64,000 nucleotides of DNA from Homalodisca vitripennis (GCF_021130785.1 NC_060214.1:3499001-3563000), one strand, 5' to 3'. Positions 49,612-62,162 are shown, counted from the first letter of the stretch. Numbers and translations are program-made. The notes: a model not told the origin generated them from the sequence alone.

Positions 49612-50715
49612 GATGTATATTCGTATTTTAAATGTGATTTCACGAAGGAACTGATTCCACTTATGTTGTACATAAGCTTATTACATGAAGTATCGTTTTA
49701 CGATAACAATCAGGGGTGTCTTCAGTTATGTAATGATCTGAAAGCGTATGATACTCACTTTGTTATTCGTATTTTAAATGTGATTTCACGAAGGAACTGA
49801 TTCCACTTATGTTGTACATAAGCTTATTACATGAAGTATCGTTTTACGATAACAATCAGGGGTGTCTTCAGTTATGTAATGATCTGGAAGCGTATGATAC
49901 TCACTTTATTATTCGTATTTTAAATGTGATCTCACGGTCGAACTGATTGCACTTATGTGTCACATAGTTAAAAAATTAAGTTTCGTTTTTAAAGACGTTT
50001 CTCGTGTAATGATCTGAAAGCGTATGATACTCACTTTTTATTTGTTTTTTAAATGTGATTTCACGAAGGAATTGATTGCACTTATGTGTCACATAGTTAA
50101 AAAATTAAGTTTCGTTTTTAAAGACGTTTCTCGTATAATGATCTGAAAGCGTATGATACTCACTTTGTTATTCGTATTTTAAATTTCACGATTTCACGAA
50201 GGAACTGATTCCACTTATGTTGTACATAAGCTTATTACATGAAGTATCGTTTTACGATAACAATCAGGGGTGTTTTCAGTTATGTAATGGTCTGAAAGCG
50301 TATGAAACTCGCTTTATTATTCATATTGTAAATGGGATCTCACGGTCGAACTGATTGCACTTATGTGTCACATATTTAAAAAATTAAGTTTCGTTGTTTT
50401 TAAAGACGTTTCTCGTGTAATGATCTGAAAGCGTATGATACTCACTTTTTTATTCGTATTTTAAATGTGATTTCACTAAGGAATTGATTGCACTTATGTG
50501 TCACATAGTTAAAAAATTAAGTTTCGTTTTTAAAGACGTTTCTCGTATAATGATCTGAAAGCGTATGAATCTCGCTTTATTATTCGTATTTTAAATATGA
50601 TCTCACGGTCGAACTGTTTGCACTTATGTTGTATATAATAATTACATGAAGTTTCGTTTTTCGAGACCAATCAGGGGTGTTTTCAGTTATGTAATGATCT
50701 GAAAGCGTGTAAAAC
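49612..50715. repeat. ~125-150-bp tandem repeat, 8 copies of two subtypes
   Basis: All units share TCGTATTTTAAATGTGATTT, TAATGATCTGAAAGCGTATG and ACTCACTTT. Subtype A (~148 bp) carries GTTGTACATAAGCTTATTAC and GATAACAATCAGGGGTGT. Subtype B (~125 bp) carries TGTCACATAGTTAAAAAATT and AAAGACGTTTCTCG. The order is A A B B A B B A-like. Confidence 0.9.
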
Positions 50716-52229
50716 TCATACCAAAGAAAGAAAACTAACTAGGTTAGTCAACACAACATTTTAACTATTAATGTATGGCAGGAGCATATATTGTAAATTC
50801 TTAGTGTCTTCTCGCTAGAAGACCTTGTAAGCATTTTTCAAAACATTATTTTTTATATTAACCTGAACCTGAGTATGCATATGTCATTGTAACGAGAAAT
50901 ATCCAAACGATAAAAAAACCTTATAAATATCTAATAGAATAATTCGAAAAAGAATCATTTTTAGGGATATATATGTCCTTAAGAAAGGGCGATATTAACA
51001 GATTATAGTCTGGGGCTGTCATCAATAACCAGCTTACTAGTATTACACATTCCCTACTACTACTAATATTAATGTATCCGTATAACAGTTTAATAATTTT
51101 TTAACTCAATAACTCGTTTATTCAACCAAAGTTACACAATTACATGCAAAGTTACACAATTACATGCATTGGTCATGTCAGATAACTTCTTTCAAACAGA
51201 TTGCAATCGTCAATAAAACAACTAAAACCTCTTGAACTCTTAAGATATTTTTAAACTACCAGGTTTTCCGATTAGCCGTTAGTCAGGAATTCACGGACGC
51301 TGTAAAAATATTTTACAAAGGAGAAATAACTTAAGCCTTTTTCTCAATTTGAAATGGTTTGACTCTGTTTTGAGGCGCATATAGAGTTTGTTAAACAGAG
51401 TAACAAACGGTTTTGTAACGGAGATTTTTTTTGGAAGAAAGCTGTGTGATGTGCAGGGACCTGAAGGTTATTAAAAATTCTTAAATTATACTGATGGTTA
51501 TGAAGAATTTTGAAATGTTCAATGTATTGAGTTAGAAAAGATAAAGTTTCGTAAATATAAAGACATGGAAAAGTAAAAATATTGGAAGACTTAAAAATCT
51601 GATTACAAGTTTGACGCCTGTTAATTAAAAATTACTCTGATTGCTCAATTTTTGTAGGTGGAACAGAAACAGTGTCCTTTGGTTCTCACACTCCCATTTG
51701 GGCAGATCAGATTTAAGATTTTCCGCTGACTCCTTGTAGACCTTGCCCCTGATGAGATAAAACCTCACAATCGCATAAAAATATACTTTTGATATTGCTC
51801 TACAAATTTCAGCTATAAATAGTCTCATTGCTTTATAATAAATTATTAAACGTTCCGGGACTTTTCAAGGAAAACTGTATACATGAACTATGATATTAAT
51901 TAGTACATTTATTTTAATTTTGGAAGCAATATTAGTTGTATGTTATTACGTAAACCACTGATCATTTTATGGTGATCTAAAAACCACCCTATAGTACATC
52001 ACAGATGGGTGTTCTACGTCAAGATGAGATTAATTAAGGTATTGAGATATTATGCACTAAAATATTCTCAATTATTTACAAATTTCGTAATATAGATTCT
52101 TGTCTTTGCAGTAAATTTACCATATCTTATGCCAGTTATAACATGTATTCTTATTTGCAGTAAAATGTAAAACTAAACCCCAGACTATGGTAGCTTCCTA
52201 CTTTCACCGATCAAATACTCCGTTTGTCT
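50716..52229. other. Interval without recognisable features
   Basis: AT-rich, nothing supportable. Confidence 0.4.
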
Positions 52230-53400
52230 CCTAATCAGTCAGAAAGCTTCAGAGTCTATTCCATTTCAATCGATGTGGAAAACAATTTCTGACAAGTCTT
52301 TTCATTTTGTATATTTTTACTTGTGATTTTCTATAATGCCACTACGATTCTCTACGGCATTATTTATCAAGGTGTTTGAAGTGATTTATTCAGTGGGAGA
52401 TATATTAACATGTCCATGATGAATGTCAACTGTAAACTAAATTTTTTAAGTGAAAGGTTTGACAAAAATGAATCGTCGTTATACAGATTACATTGTAAAA
52501 ATTAAACGTTGCTAAATTACAAATGTCAGGAAATTGAGCTCTATGCCGTGATTATAGTATATTTAATTCTAATTTTCAAGACTGCAACAAATTTAATACG
52601 CTAGCCTAAATACGTGAAAAAATAAGTAAGAATATAGATAACATGAATTATTTCAGTAACCATAAGTATATAGAAAATACATAGATCAAATCTACGAGTA
52701 CATCAATTCTCACATATCTGCTATACTTTTTAACAATACGCTTAAAGCAAAAGAGTACTTTTGAAGTTGACTTACTATTTGAAATTCTGATGGCTTATGA
52801 AAAATATAAATAATTAATTAATTGCAAATTTAACTTCAAAGGAAGGATTACCAAGACCATCCTGTTACAATCACCAAACAGATAAAACCAAGCAGATACC
52901 AGAGAAGCGAATAGTCTGTTATTACAATTTTAACATATATTTTAAAGTATGTGTGTGTATAAACACACACACACACACATTGCTATTTCATATTATACTT
53001 TATTTTGTCATATTCTATTTGTAATAGAGTTAACGATTTTGTCTTTTGTACTGAACTATTTTATTGGATTTTGCTTTATTTATTAATTATGGGGTACTTT
53101 TTCTATCGCTTTTAGTAACTATTTATTAAATACGCTGTTCTGTCACTTGTTTACTTAGCCGTCCACACGTCCCTATATTCCTTAGGTAGGTATTTATTAT
53201 TAGGTTAAGTTGTGTGTAGGTTTTCTACTGTTATAATCCTTGTATATAAAATGAAGATGTATGTTCGTTGGAAATAAATAAATAACCGCCCCTACTACAT
53301 GATATCTAACAGTTCTGGAGCAGCTGAGCGCTAATGTAAACTCTACAAGCTGTTAACAGTTGCAAACATTGTAATAGCACCTCAGTTATACGGAGCTGTA
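52230..53400. repeat. Diverged single-copy paralogue of the 56.6-58.4 kb region
   Basis: Segments at about 52245-52305 (CAGAAAGCTTCAGAG...CCATTTCAATC), 52905-52930 (GAGAAGCGAATAGTCTGTTA) and 53285-53395 (AACAGTTCTGGAGCAGCTGA, CAAACATTGTAATAGCACCT) match, in order, the left flank, one repeat unit and the right flank of the array at 56945-58351. Here there is one unit, interrupted by an insertion. Confidence 0.6.
52937..53284 (+). mobile_element. Probable LINE 3'-end fragment inserted in the paralogous repeat unit
   Basis: Sequence absent from the array units lies between TTTTAAC and ATAACCGCCCC, exactly where an array unit reads ...TGTAACCGCCC. It ends in GGAAATAAATAAATA, like a non-LTR retrotransposon tail, and contains a GT/AC inverted microsatellite at 52949-52979. 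A short TAAC may be the target duplicate. Confidence 0.4.
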
Positions 53401-53485
53401 ACAGTGTTACTGTAAATATTTAAGTATAAACAGCGTGAGAGAGTATGAGATAGGGTACATCTGAGGCTAGAGATGCACCTAATTG

Positions 53486-53700
53486 TGTCTTAGAGGGTGG
53501 CATGATGAAAACAGCTATCATCAGCGGAAGTGATGGCCAGTAGCCTGGATTCGGACCATGATGCTTTGCTGTTCTTAGAGGGTGGCGTGATGATCACATC
53601 TATCTTCAGCGGATGTGATGGCCAGTAGGCTGGAATCGGACCATAGTGCTATGCTGTCCATAGAGAGTGGCATGATGAAAACAGCTATCTCGATCAGGTG
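53486..53700. repeat. 86-bp tandem repeat, 2.5 copies
   Basis: TAGAGGGTGGCATGATGAAA recurs at about 53490, 53576 and 53661, with GATGGCCAGTAG and GGATTCGGACCAT in each full unit. Confidence 0.9.
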
Positions 53701-53998
53701 CCAGTAGAAACATGAAACTATTAAGATTCAGTAGTTCAGGACACTGGGTCAGCACATGAAGGAACACCAAGTCGAAAACCTTTCTTCATGTAGGATGTAG
53801 GATGGTTTAAGATTCAGGCATGTCGCAAGATCAAGAACTGGAACAACATAATAGCGGAACCATGGTGGAGGCCGACTAGGCAGATGAATCGGTTCTGGAC
53901 GGATACAGTTGGTGTGGAAACCGTACCTCAGAACAATACTTGAGGTGGGATTGACGAGGTAACAGTAGAGTGTCTTTAGTGCCAAAGGAGTAGTTATA

Positions 53999-55303
53999 CT
54001 TACTTACTTACTGCCGGGGCGTAACAAATCTCAGTCGATTCTTTGCCTCGTCTATGAGCCTCTTCCACGCCACCCTGTCTTCCGCCAGATCCACAGACCC
54101 TCCACACCGGGTCACATCTTCCTCCACTTGATCGCACCATCTTATCTTTGGCCTACCCAAAGGGCGCCTTCCTGTCGGTACCGCCTGGTAGACCTCTTTC
54201 AACCTTGTGCCCTCCTGTCTCCGATGTACATGTCCTAGCCAGCTAATTCTCTTTGCCTTCACCAAAGCCACAATATCAGGATCTTGGTATACATTGCGTA
54301 ATTCTCTATTTTTTCTTATTCGCCACACCCCTTCATCACATATTGGTCCAAATATTTTTCGGAGAACTTTATTCTCAAAAACAATCAACCGCCCCTCATT
54401 TTTCTTCGTTAATGTCCATGTTTCACTTCCATACATTAGGACTGGTTGAATGATTGTTTTATAAATTCTTATTTTGGAGCATTGTGACAACAATCTTGAC
54501 GTAAAGAGTCTTGTACACGCCCCAAGACACCTATTTGCATTAGCTAATTTGCTTTGTATCTCTATATCCTCCACGTTTTTGCTGTTTATTGTTACACCCA
54601 AATATTTAAAACTTTCTACACAGTCAATCGAGTAGTTCTCAATGCTTAAGTTTGTTCTCACATTTCCAGCATGTCTTCCAAAATGAATAATTTTAGTTTT
54701 ATCTTCATTTAGCTCTAAGCCTACTGTTTGACATTCTTTAATAAAACTTTTTGTTAGTGTGGAGAGGTCATCCAAACTTTCTGACAAGATCACTACATCA
54801 TCCGTAAATGCCATTATGTTCAGGTCCACTCCTAATTTAACCCCTCTTTGTAGTCTTTTAACTTTTTGTAATGCCTCTTCCACAGCCAGGTTGAAGAGAG
54901 TGGGAGAAATCCCATCTCCCTGTCTTACTCCAGTGTTGATAAGGAAGTTTTCCGACATTTCTCCATCTATTCTTATTTTGGCCTTTGAGTCACTTATACA
55001 CATTTTTGACAGTCTTATCAGTTTTTGCGGGATTCCATGTTTTTCCATCTTCTTGAATAGAGCATTCCTATCTATGCTGTCATAAGCTTTCTTGAAGTCT
55101 ATAAAAATTCCATAGAAGCCTTTGTTGAACTCATAATATTTTGAAATTGCCTGTTTAAGTAGGAAAATTTGATCTATTGTGGACCTGCCTTTCATAAATC
55201 CTGATTGCTGTTCATCAATTATTGCTTCAGTATAAGGACTTAATCTTGATAGTAATATTTTTGAAAATATCTTGTAGACGGTGTTCAAAAGAGATATTCC
55301 TCT
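53999..55303 (-). mobile_element. Young 5'-truncated non-LTR retrotransposon with 14-bp target duplication
   Basis: A LINE insertion of 1305 bp is flanked by perfect copies of AAGGAGTAGTTATA at 53985-53998 and 55304-55317. The element reads on the minus strand, is truncated inside the RT domain at 55303, and ends in (TAAG)3 directly against the target duplicate. The perfect duplication and an uninterrupted frame show a recent insertion. Confidence 0.93.
54008..55303 (-). CDS. LINE reverse transcriptase, C-terminal part (5'-truncated)
   Basis: The open frame has no natural start; it enters from the truncation point with RGISLLNTVYKIFS. RT blocks in order are QQSGFMKGRST (27-37, counting from the Asn-Thr-Val-Tyr region at 55288), FIDFKKAYDSID (62-73, catalytic Asp64), TGVRQGDGISPTLFNL (119-134) and MAFTDDVVIL (159-168). 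The last is the YADD box with Ala changed to Thr at 162. Then come LNEDKTK and FKYLG, and a C-terminal part with YGSETWTLTK, RISWLGHVHRR and GRRPLGRPKIRWCDQVEEDV, typical of RTE/L2-like arthropod elements. The stop codon is the first TAA of the TAAG tail, so there is essentially no 3' UTR. Truncation before the endonuclease domain means it cannot retrotranspose. Confidence 0.9.
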   Translation of the reverse strand, partial: RGISLLNTVYKIFSKILLSRLSPYTEAIIDEQQSGFMKGRSTIDQIFLLKQAISKYYEFNKGFYGIFIDFKKAYDSIDRNALFKKMEKHGIPQKLIRLSKMCISDSKAKIRIDGEMSENFLINTGVRQGDGISPTLFNLAVEEALQKVKRLQRGVKLGVDLNIMAFTDDVVILSESLDDLSTLTKSFIKECQTVGLELNEDKTKIIHFGRHAGNVRTNLSIENYSIDCVESFKYLGVTINSKNVEDIEIQSKLANANRCLGACTRLFTSRLLSQCSKIRIYKTIIQPVLMYGSETWTLTKKNEGRLIVFENKVLRKIFGPICDEGVWRIRKNRELRNVYQDPDIVALVKAKRISWLGHVHRRQEGTRLKEVYQAVPTGRRPLGRPKIRWCDQVEEDVTRCGGSVDLAEDRVAWKRLIDEAKNRLRFVTPRQ

Positions 55304-55317
55304 AAGGAGTAGTTATA

Positions 55318-56944
55318 AACCGTGAATATCTTAGAATTTAGCCCCGGGTTTCCTGTTTGCTTTGGCCCAAGCGTAATTGAAGGAGACAGTGCACATGGCA
55401 CCCAGGTCCTTCAACTTACATACTCTCTTAAGACTACATCCACCTAGTTTGTAATCATACAAAGAAGGAGAGTGAATTCTGTGAAAGCACCTGTCTGTAT
55501 GGATTTATTGAATAGTGTTTGAAGTGGACTTAATAAAAGGAGTACACTAGGAGGGATATAACCAGGGTCATATCCCTTATTCCCATCAAGCTTATCAGAG
55601 AGGAAAGATAATTACAAATATTGAATTATCTTAATACGTACAGATATAAAGACCATCTGCGTGAATAAAGGATGAGACACTATCGATATACAAAAGAGAC
55701 TTACAAACAACATAACTCTAGCGTATGTTAACACACTGTCTAAGTAATTTAGAACGGCCCTACCGGACCATTCATTAAGCTGTAAACAAATTTATGTCAA
55801 TAAATTTATTTATAATCAATACCAAGTGATATATCTACTGATATAAGTAGGTTTTATAATTGTTGTATAGTCTAACTGTGAATAGTAACAGATATGTGCC
55901 TTGGAAGGATGACAGGGTCAGTGCTAAATCATCTTGTACTTTCAGTTCACTCTACATTAAAACATTACAACAGATGTAGACTTGGAGAAAGTTGAATTGA
56001 AAACTAAATACTTCAAAATAAGAATTTCATTTGAAATTGTCTGGATCGAAGATGGCGAAAGTTTTCTACACTTTAATAAACTTTATCAGCAATAACTTAA
56101 CAATATAGGTAATATAGATATCATTTGTATTTAATATTTGAAACTAAATATTAGACTAACTGATTTCACCATACTATTTCATTATTAGTTATTATATGTG
56201 ACAAACATTATACTCATATTTAAGCTTGAACTCCTTGTATAGTAAATTCTACAAACAATTATAGATCTATGTAACAATTTGAATCATTCTAGTTGTCAGT
56301 GTGTCGTTTTAAACCCATAATTGTGCCTAAAATAATTTTCTGTAATTTTTTATTTATTTGCATAGAGATTGTTCAGGCTGCAATATTCTCAATCATTTTA
56401 AACCTAGCAACTGTTTTCTAAGTTATATATTTCATAAAACAATTACTATAATTTATAACTAACAGTTAAATACGGAACAAAAATTAGAGAGGCCGTTGTT
56501 CAGTTAATTTTGTCTTCTATAAAAGTTTTAAAATCAACATATATTCTGATTCTGATCTGAGAAAATGTGAAACAAAAACGCGAGAACAGCCGTTTGCCAG
56601 CTGCTGCGTTCTCCGCTTATGCAAACACTTCTTTTATCCCTTCAACAGCCAGAAAGCTTTTGACTCAACTCCATTTCAGTCAATATAGAAAACGATTTCA
56701 GAAGTCTTTTTTATCACTCCATATGTTTGTTTCATCAGTCATTGTACTTCTTAGAGAATACAATACAACAAGTTTAAAGTAAATATGTAAATCTGTGATG
56801 AAGAAGCAAACATTCATTCACTATCAATAATTATATTGTCTATATTCGATATTTAAAAAGTTCATAAATCTTCCCATCCCAACTGCCTGCTTTACTTTAC
56901 ACATCTCCAAGAAGTAAAACTGCGTTGATGGAGAAAGTTTTATT
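55318..56944. other. Interval without a supportable gene
   Basis: AT-rich. The part from about 56640 (CAGAAAGCTTTTGACTC...) is paralogous to 52245-52305. The short frame at 56567-56782 lies in this repeat-related sequence. Confidence 0.4.
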
Positions 56945-58351
56945 TAAACTCAATCTAATCTAGATAGAATTATTACAAACATCGCCTGGGGGACATCTGG
57001 AGAGCGGATAATCTCTTATTACAGCTGTAACCGCCCACACTACAACATAACAAACAGTTCTGAAGCAGCATTTTAAACCCAATCTAATCTAGATAGAAGT
57101 ATTACGAACATCGCCTGAGGGACATTTGGAGAGCGGATAATCTCTTATTACAGCTGTAACCGCCCACACTACAACATAACAAACAGTTCTGAAGCAGCAT
57201 TTTAAACCCAATCTAACCTAGATAGAAGTATTATGAACATCACCTGAGGGACAGCTGGAGAGCGGATAATCTGTTATTACAGCTGTAACCGCCCACACTA
57301 CAACATAACAAACAGTTCTGGAGCAGCATTTTAAACCCAATCTAACCTAGATAGAAGTATTATGAACATCGCCTGAGGGACAGCTGGAGAGAGGATAATC
57401 TGTTATTACAGCTGTAACCGCCCCCACTACAACATAACAAACAGTTCTGGAGCAGCATTTTAAACCCAATCTAACCTAGATAGAAGTATTATGAACATCA
57501 CCTGAGGGACAGCTGGAGAGCGGATAATCTCTTATTACAGCTGTAACCGCCCACACTACAACATAACAAACAGTTCTGAAGCAGCATTTTAAACCCAATC
57601 TAACCTAGATAGAAGTATTATGAACATCACCTGAGGGACAGCTGGAGAGCGGATAATCTGTTATTACAGCTGTAACCGCCCACACTACAACATAACAAAC
57701 AGTTCTGGAGCAGCATTTTAAACCCAATCTAACCTAGATAGAAGTATTATGAACATCGCCTGAGGGACAGCTGGAGAGAGGATAATCTGTTATTACAGCT
57801 GTAACCGCCCCCACTACAACATAACAAACAGTTCTGGAGCAGCATCTTAAACACAATCTAATCTAGATAGAAGTATTATGAACATCGCCTGGGGGACAGC
57901 TGGAGAGCGGATAATCTGTTATTACAGCTGTAACCGCCCCCACTACAACATAACGAACAGTTTCTGGAGCAGCATCTTAAACACAATCTAATCTAGATAG
58001 AAGTATTATGAACATCGCCTGGGGGACAGCTGGAGAGCGGATAATCTGTTATTACAGCTGTAACCGCCCCCACTACAACATAACAAACAGTTCTGGAGCA
58101 GCATCTTAAACACAATCTAATCTAGATAGAAGTATTATGAACATCGCCTGGTGGACAGCTAGAGAACGGATAATCTGTTATTACAGCTGTAACCTCCCAC
58201 ACTACAACATAACAAACAGTTCTTGAGCAGCATCTTAAACACAATCTAATCTAGATAGAAGTATTACGAACATCACCTGAGGGACATCTGGAGAGTGGAT
58301 AATCTGTTATTATAGATGGAACCGCCCACACTACAACATAACAAACAGTTC
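56945..58351. repeat. ~129-bp tandem repeat, about 11 copies
   Basis: Each unit reads AATCTAATCTAGATAGAAGT, GAGAGCGGATAATCTGTTAT, TACAGCTGTAACCGCC and ACAACATAACAAACAGTTCT. Spacing is 129-130 bp. Variants (CATCGCCTGGGGG, CATCACCTGAGGG; TTTTAAACCC, TCTTAAACAC) show blockwise duplication. Confidence 0.95.
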
Positions 58352-60231
58352 AGGACCACCTGAGTACTGAGGGCTAATGTACTCCAAACATTGTAATACC
58401 ATCTCAGTTCTAGTCAACCAATGTGCATTCTTTAAGCACATAACCTGGCTTTTTCTAGAAGTATACATATGTCCCTTAAGAAATAAATCGATCGTTAGTC
58501 GTCTCATTTTTGGTAAGGATCGAAATGTGTTAAAAATTTGAATAGATCAGAAAGTTTAAAACAGCCATCAGACACTTAAATATATGTTGTTTTAGCGTCA
58601 GCAAAATATAATATAATACCCTTAACAAGCCGACATTCAGTCAGTTTATCTAGTTGCCTATAGATGATGCAACTATTATTTATGAGTCTAGAAATGGGTT
58701 TTAAGTGTATTTAGCTAGGATATACCTAATACGAGAAAAAATATGGTTTTATATTTATAACCCTTATGATACCTTCCTTTTATAACTCTATTAGTGCTGA
58801 TGAATCCAATGCACTGTCGGCTATCAGCGCATAAACTGTTGTGATGCTGATCTAAGCATTCTATTGTCCTTTATTAATTTATAATTTTACTTTTCAATTG
58901 TACATTATTATCGAGTTTAGAAATGTTATCATCAAACGTTAAAATTATAAACTATTATTAAAAATTATAACACTGATAATAACATGGGGACATCTTATCC
59001 ATCATAATCGATCTTACGAATTCCAAAACTCCATTATATTAATTAAAGAAAGTATATTTTTTACTGACTTAAAAATACTCCATGTTATACTTTCCTTGTG
59101 GATTTCATCAAATAAATAATATAAATTCGTTTTTATGGTCATTTGAAGAGACATTGTATTCTATTACTCGGATGGTTGGTAAACCTGACTGATTTTTGTA
59201 AATGTTTATATTTTTTTCAACAGCTGATCGCAAAACCTTACAATTTGACCAACCCTACAGTTATTGGAATAAAGTAGTAATAAATCACAATAATAAATCA
59301 TTTATTTTCCCAAAATAACAAACTGAATAATGCAAACAAATATTATGCCAGTACTTAAAAATAAAAAATACTACGTCATAACTTATTTACAATATAGGCA
59401 AATATATAGCAGCAAATAACAAATACAAAAAATGTATTCTACTTATCTGATTTCCAATTGGTACGTGTGCCTTAGAGTAATAAAATATATAAAAAGTAGA
59501 TTTAATCCTTTTACGTTTGTCTTTCTTTGTTTAATACTAATATTAGGCCAATACATTTTACACAATTGGGGAAATGTAGGTGCCCCATAAGGCTGTGCCT
59601 GTTTTGGTGATATTGTATACAAAAAGAGTAAAAAATAAAAATAGCGGAATCGAGCAAGAATGAAATAGTAAGCATGATTTATTCCCTTTTATTAAAACTG
59701 AATGGATTACTGTATTTTGTAACAGCTGATACCAACAATAATTGCAGTGGCAAAACCAAAATGCGGGTTTTTACTATTTATGCGGTAAAACCACAAGGAA
59801 GGTATAACATATATGGTATTTTTCAAATCAGTATCTACTTTCTTCCAATTATGTGAAAAATTGGTCGTTGCGTTCTAAACAATTGACTCAAACCCTACAC
59901 TCCGTGCTTGCCGGTCTTAAGTAATTTCGCTTTATAATATTTGAAAACTAGAAGAAATTTCATGCAGATTTCTTGTAAAAAACGTTACAATACATATACT
60001 AATAACAAAACTGTGACATTTCGAAGATTTTGACCAAATTGTTTTTTGAACGCAGCGAGTGAATGACGATACAGTTAATTAACTTAACCACATTAATTTG
60101 TTGGTCTTGTACACACACACACACACACACACACACTTTTTTTAATCTTTTCTGTATCAATTATAGTTTTCAAGATCCCTTCGGTGTGCATAAAATTTAG
60201 AATACACGGTATATCACTTTTAAAAGCATTA
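58352..60231. other. Intergenic AT-rich interval
   Basis: No gene supported. A short (AC)n tract lies at about 60111-60135. Confidence 0.4.
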
Positions 60232-60425
60232 TTTTTTTAAGGAGAGGCCGACCCTTTTTTTAAGTCTTATTCTGCCCGTCCTCATGGGCCACTGGCCTGT
60301 GCGAGGATCTTATCAAACAGAATAAGGGGAAGAGTCAATACAGTACAAGTGCTATGGCCACAGACAGGATTTGGAACTGCGTTATCCCCACCTCAAACCC
60401 ATAGTCCAATGTCATAGCTGGTGTT
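60232..60425 (-). mobile_element. Possible tRNA-derived SINE
   Basis: On the minus strand an A-box-like AGCTATGACATTGG is followed about 40 nt later by a B-box-like AGTTCCAAATCC. A body of moderate GC follows, with an A-rich end (CTCCTTAAAAAAATA). The order and the sharp contrast with AT-rich neighbours suggest a SINE. No target duplication is evident and no second copy exists in the window. Confidence 0.35.
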
Positions 60426-61303
60426 GTAAGATAAGTGTTTGTAACAGGAAGTTATATAAAAATACACATTGATTTTTAGACATTGTAAAGAAATGCGCGG
60501 GCTTTCTTTAACTGAAAATTAAAATATCTCAATTACAGTACAAAGATAATGCGCAGAAATGGGCATTGTCACTGCATTTAGTGCCAAAATTATCACAATA
60601 CCTCAATGTACTCGTAAACGAATCGAATCATATATAGCATAACTGTAATTTATTTATTTTTATTTAACTAAAAAAGAAAACCCGCACCATTTTCAGTTGA
60701 AGGTGTACAGTATATATCCTGTACGAATTTCTGAGAAAAGCTGTGAAAGTCTGTTGTTTTCTTTATTTCCTTCTGTAACAGAAATTCTACAAGAAACAAT
60801 CTCCCGAGATGTTTTATTCAAGTATAATCCTCTCACTGGAAGTATCTCAGAATTAGAGCTTGGTTCGATCTTTATTGTTTTTCTTTCTTGTGAATGAAGT
60901 TATTTATATGTTTATACAATTTGATTGTATATGTAACAGAATTTTTATCTCGGGTCTTTAATTCATTGGAAAGATTATAATGAAACATCCTAATTAATCT
61001 AAGTGACGCATTATTATATATGGGTTACAAATGTTCCGTTATAAACTTTTAAGGATTTATTTTAATTTTATTACTGTTAAGGGCAAATGTTTGAGAACAA
61101 AAGGATATGATCCTTAGTCACATTTGGACGATATTCATTGAGCGCTACATTACATAAACATTTATCCTTATAATCTCAATTCCCTCAAGATGAATACAAA
61201 TATCAGAATATTTGAGGTTATTAGTTTCATCATTCAGAATAGTCAGTGTTATTAGACCTTTTTAGTAATTCACAAATACTTCGTTACCAAGCCTCTTACA
61301 CGA

Positions 61304-61344
61304 GAACGGAAATACAAAATGTATTTCTGTTTGTCCCTCCGTTC
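61304..61344. repeat. Nested palindrome
   Basis: GAAATACA pairs with TGTATTTC around AAA (61309-61327). GAACGGA (61304-61310) also matches TCCGTTC (61338-61344). It may be part of a decayed MITE. Confidence 0.5.
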
Positions 61345-61494
61345 GATTACAAGAAAACAAAATACCTATAGATTTAAAACAGGTTTGTGAATGGACATAA
61401 CCAAAATAGTTTACCCTCATTTTATCATATTATTCGTTAGTTAAAAGAATTAAAACAGATTAAAACGTTATAACAGAGTTTCTAAGTATACATA

Positions 61495-61915
61495 GTTAGT
61501 TCATGTTAGTTCTCACGAAAAATTCGTTAATTCGCCAATATTAAGAACTTTACATCCTTAAAACAGTAAGTAAGCCAGCTTTACAGTACGAAACGATGAA
61601 CTGACGCTATGCAATCCGAAAATCGAATTACTAAGATTAATCTGGGTAGGCTACTTTCCATGGTGTGAAGTTGGCTTACCCATTGTATTAAGGCTGTAAA
61701 ATTGTTAATACTGCTGAAATAACGAATTTGTCGTAAGAACTAACAGGAACTAACACTCAACTAACAATGTGTACCTGGAAATTTTAATTACAATGAGTTA
61801 ATCTGGGTAAGCTATTTTTCATGGTGTGAAGTTAGCGTACCCATTGAATTAACACTGTAAAATTGTTAATATCTCTGAACTAACGAAGTTTTCGTGAGAA
61901 CTAGCAAGAACTAAC
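61495..61915. repeat. Foldback element with one duplicated arm
   Basis: An ~88-bp arm at 61495-61583 (GTTAGTTCATGTTAGTTCTC...) is the imperfect reverse complement of 61668-61754 and again of 61829-61915. The second and third arms form a ~161-bp tandem with TCTGGGTA and ATGGTGTGAAGTT. This is compatible with a MITE/foldback whose right half was duplicated. Confidence 0.75.
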
Positions 61916-62162
61916 GAAGAATATGATAAAACGTGGGTAAACAATTTTGGATACGTCAACTTTACAGACCTATTTAAAACTTTGCATGAAACTTTAATTC
62001 TACATAGCCAACTGAAAGTTCGTTTATTTTTAACACTTTTCATGTTAAACAATATAGTTATACGCCATATCTTAAGTACTCACACAACTTTATTTAAAGA
62101 AACCTTCTGTCAGTATTGTAAACAGTGGAGAATTATATAACATCGTTTAATGATAAGAGTTT

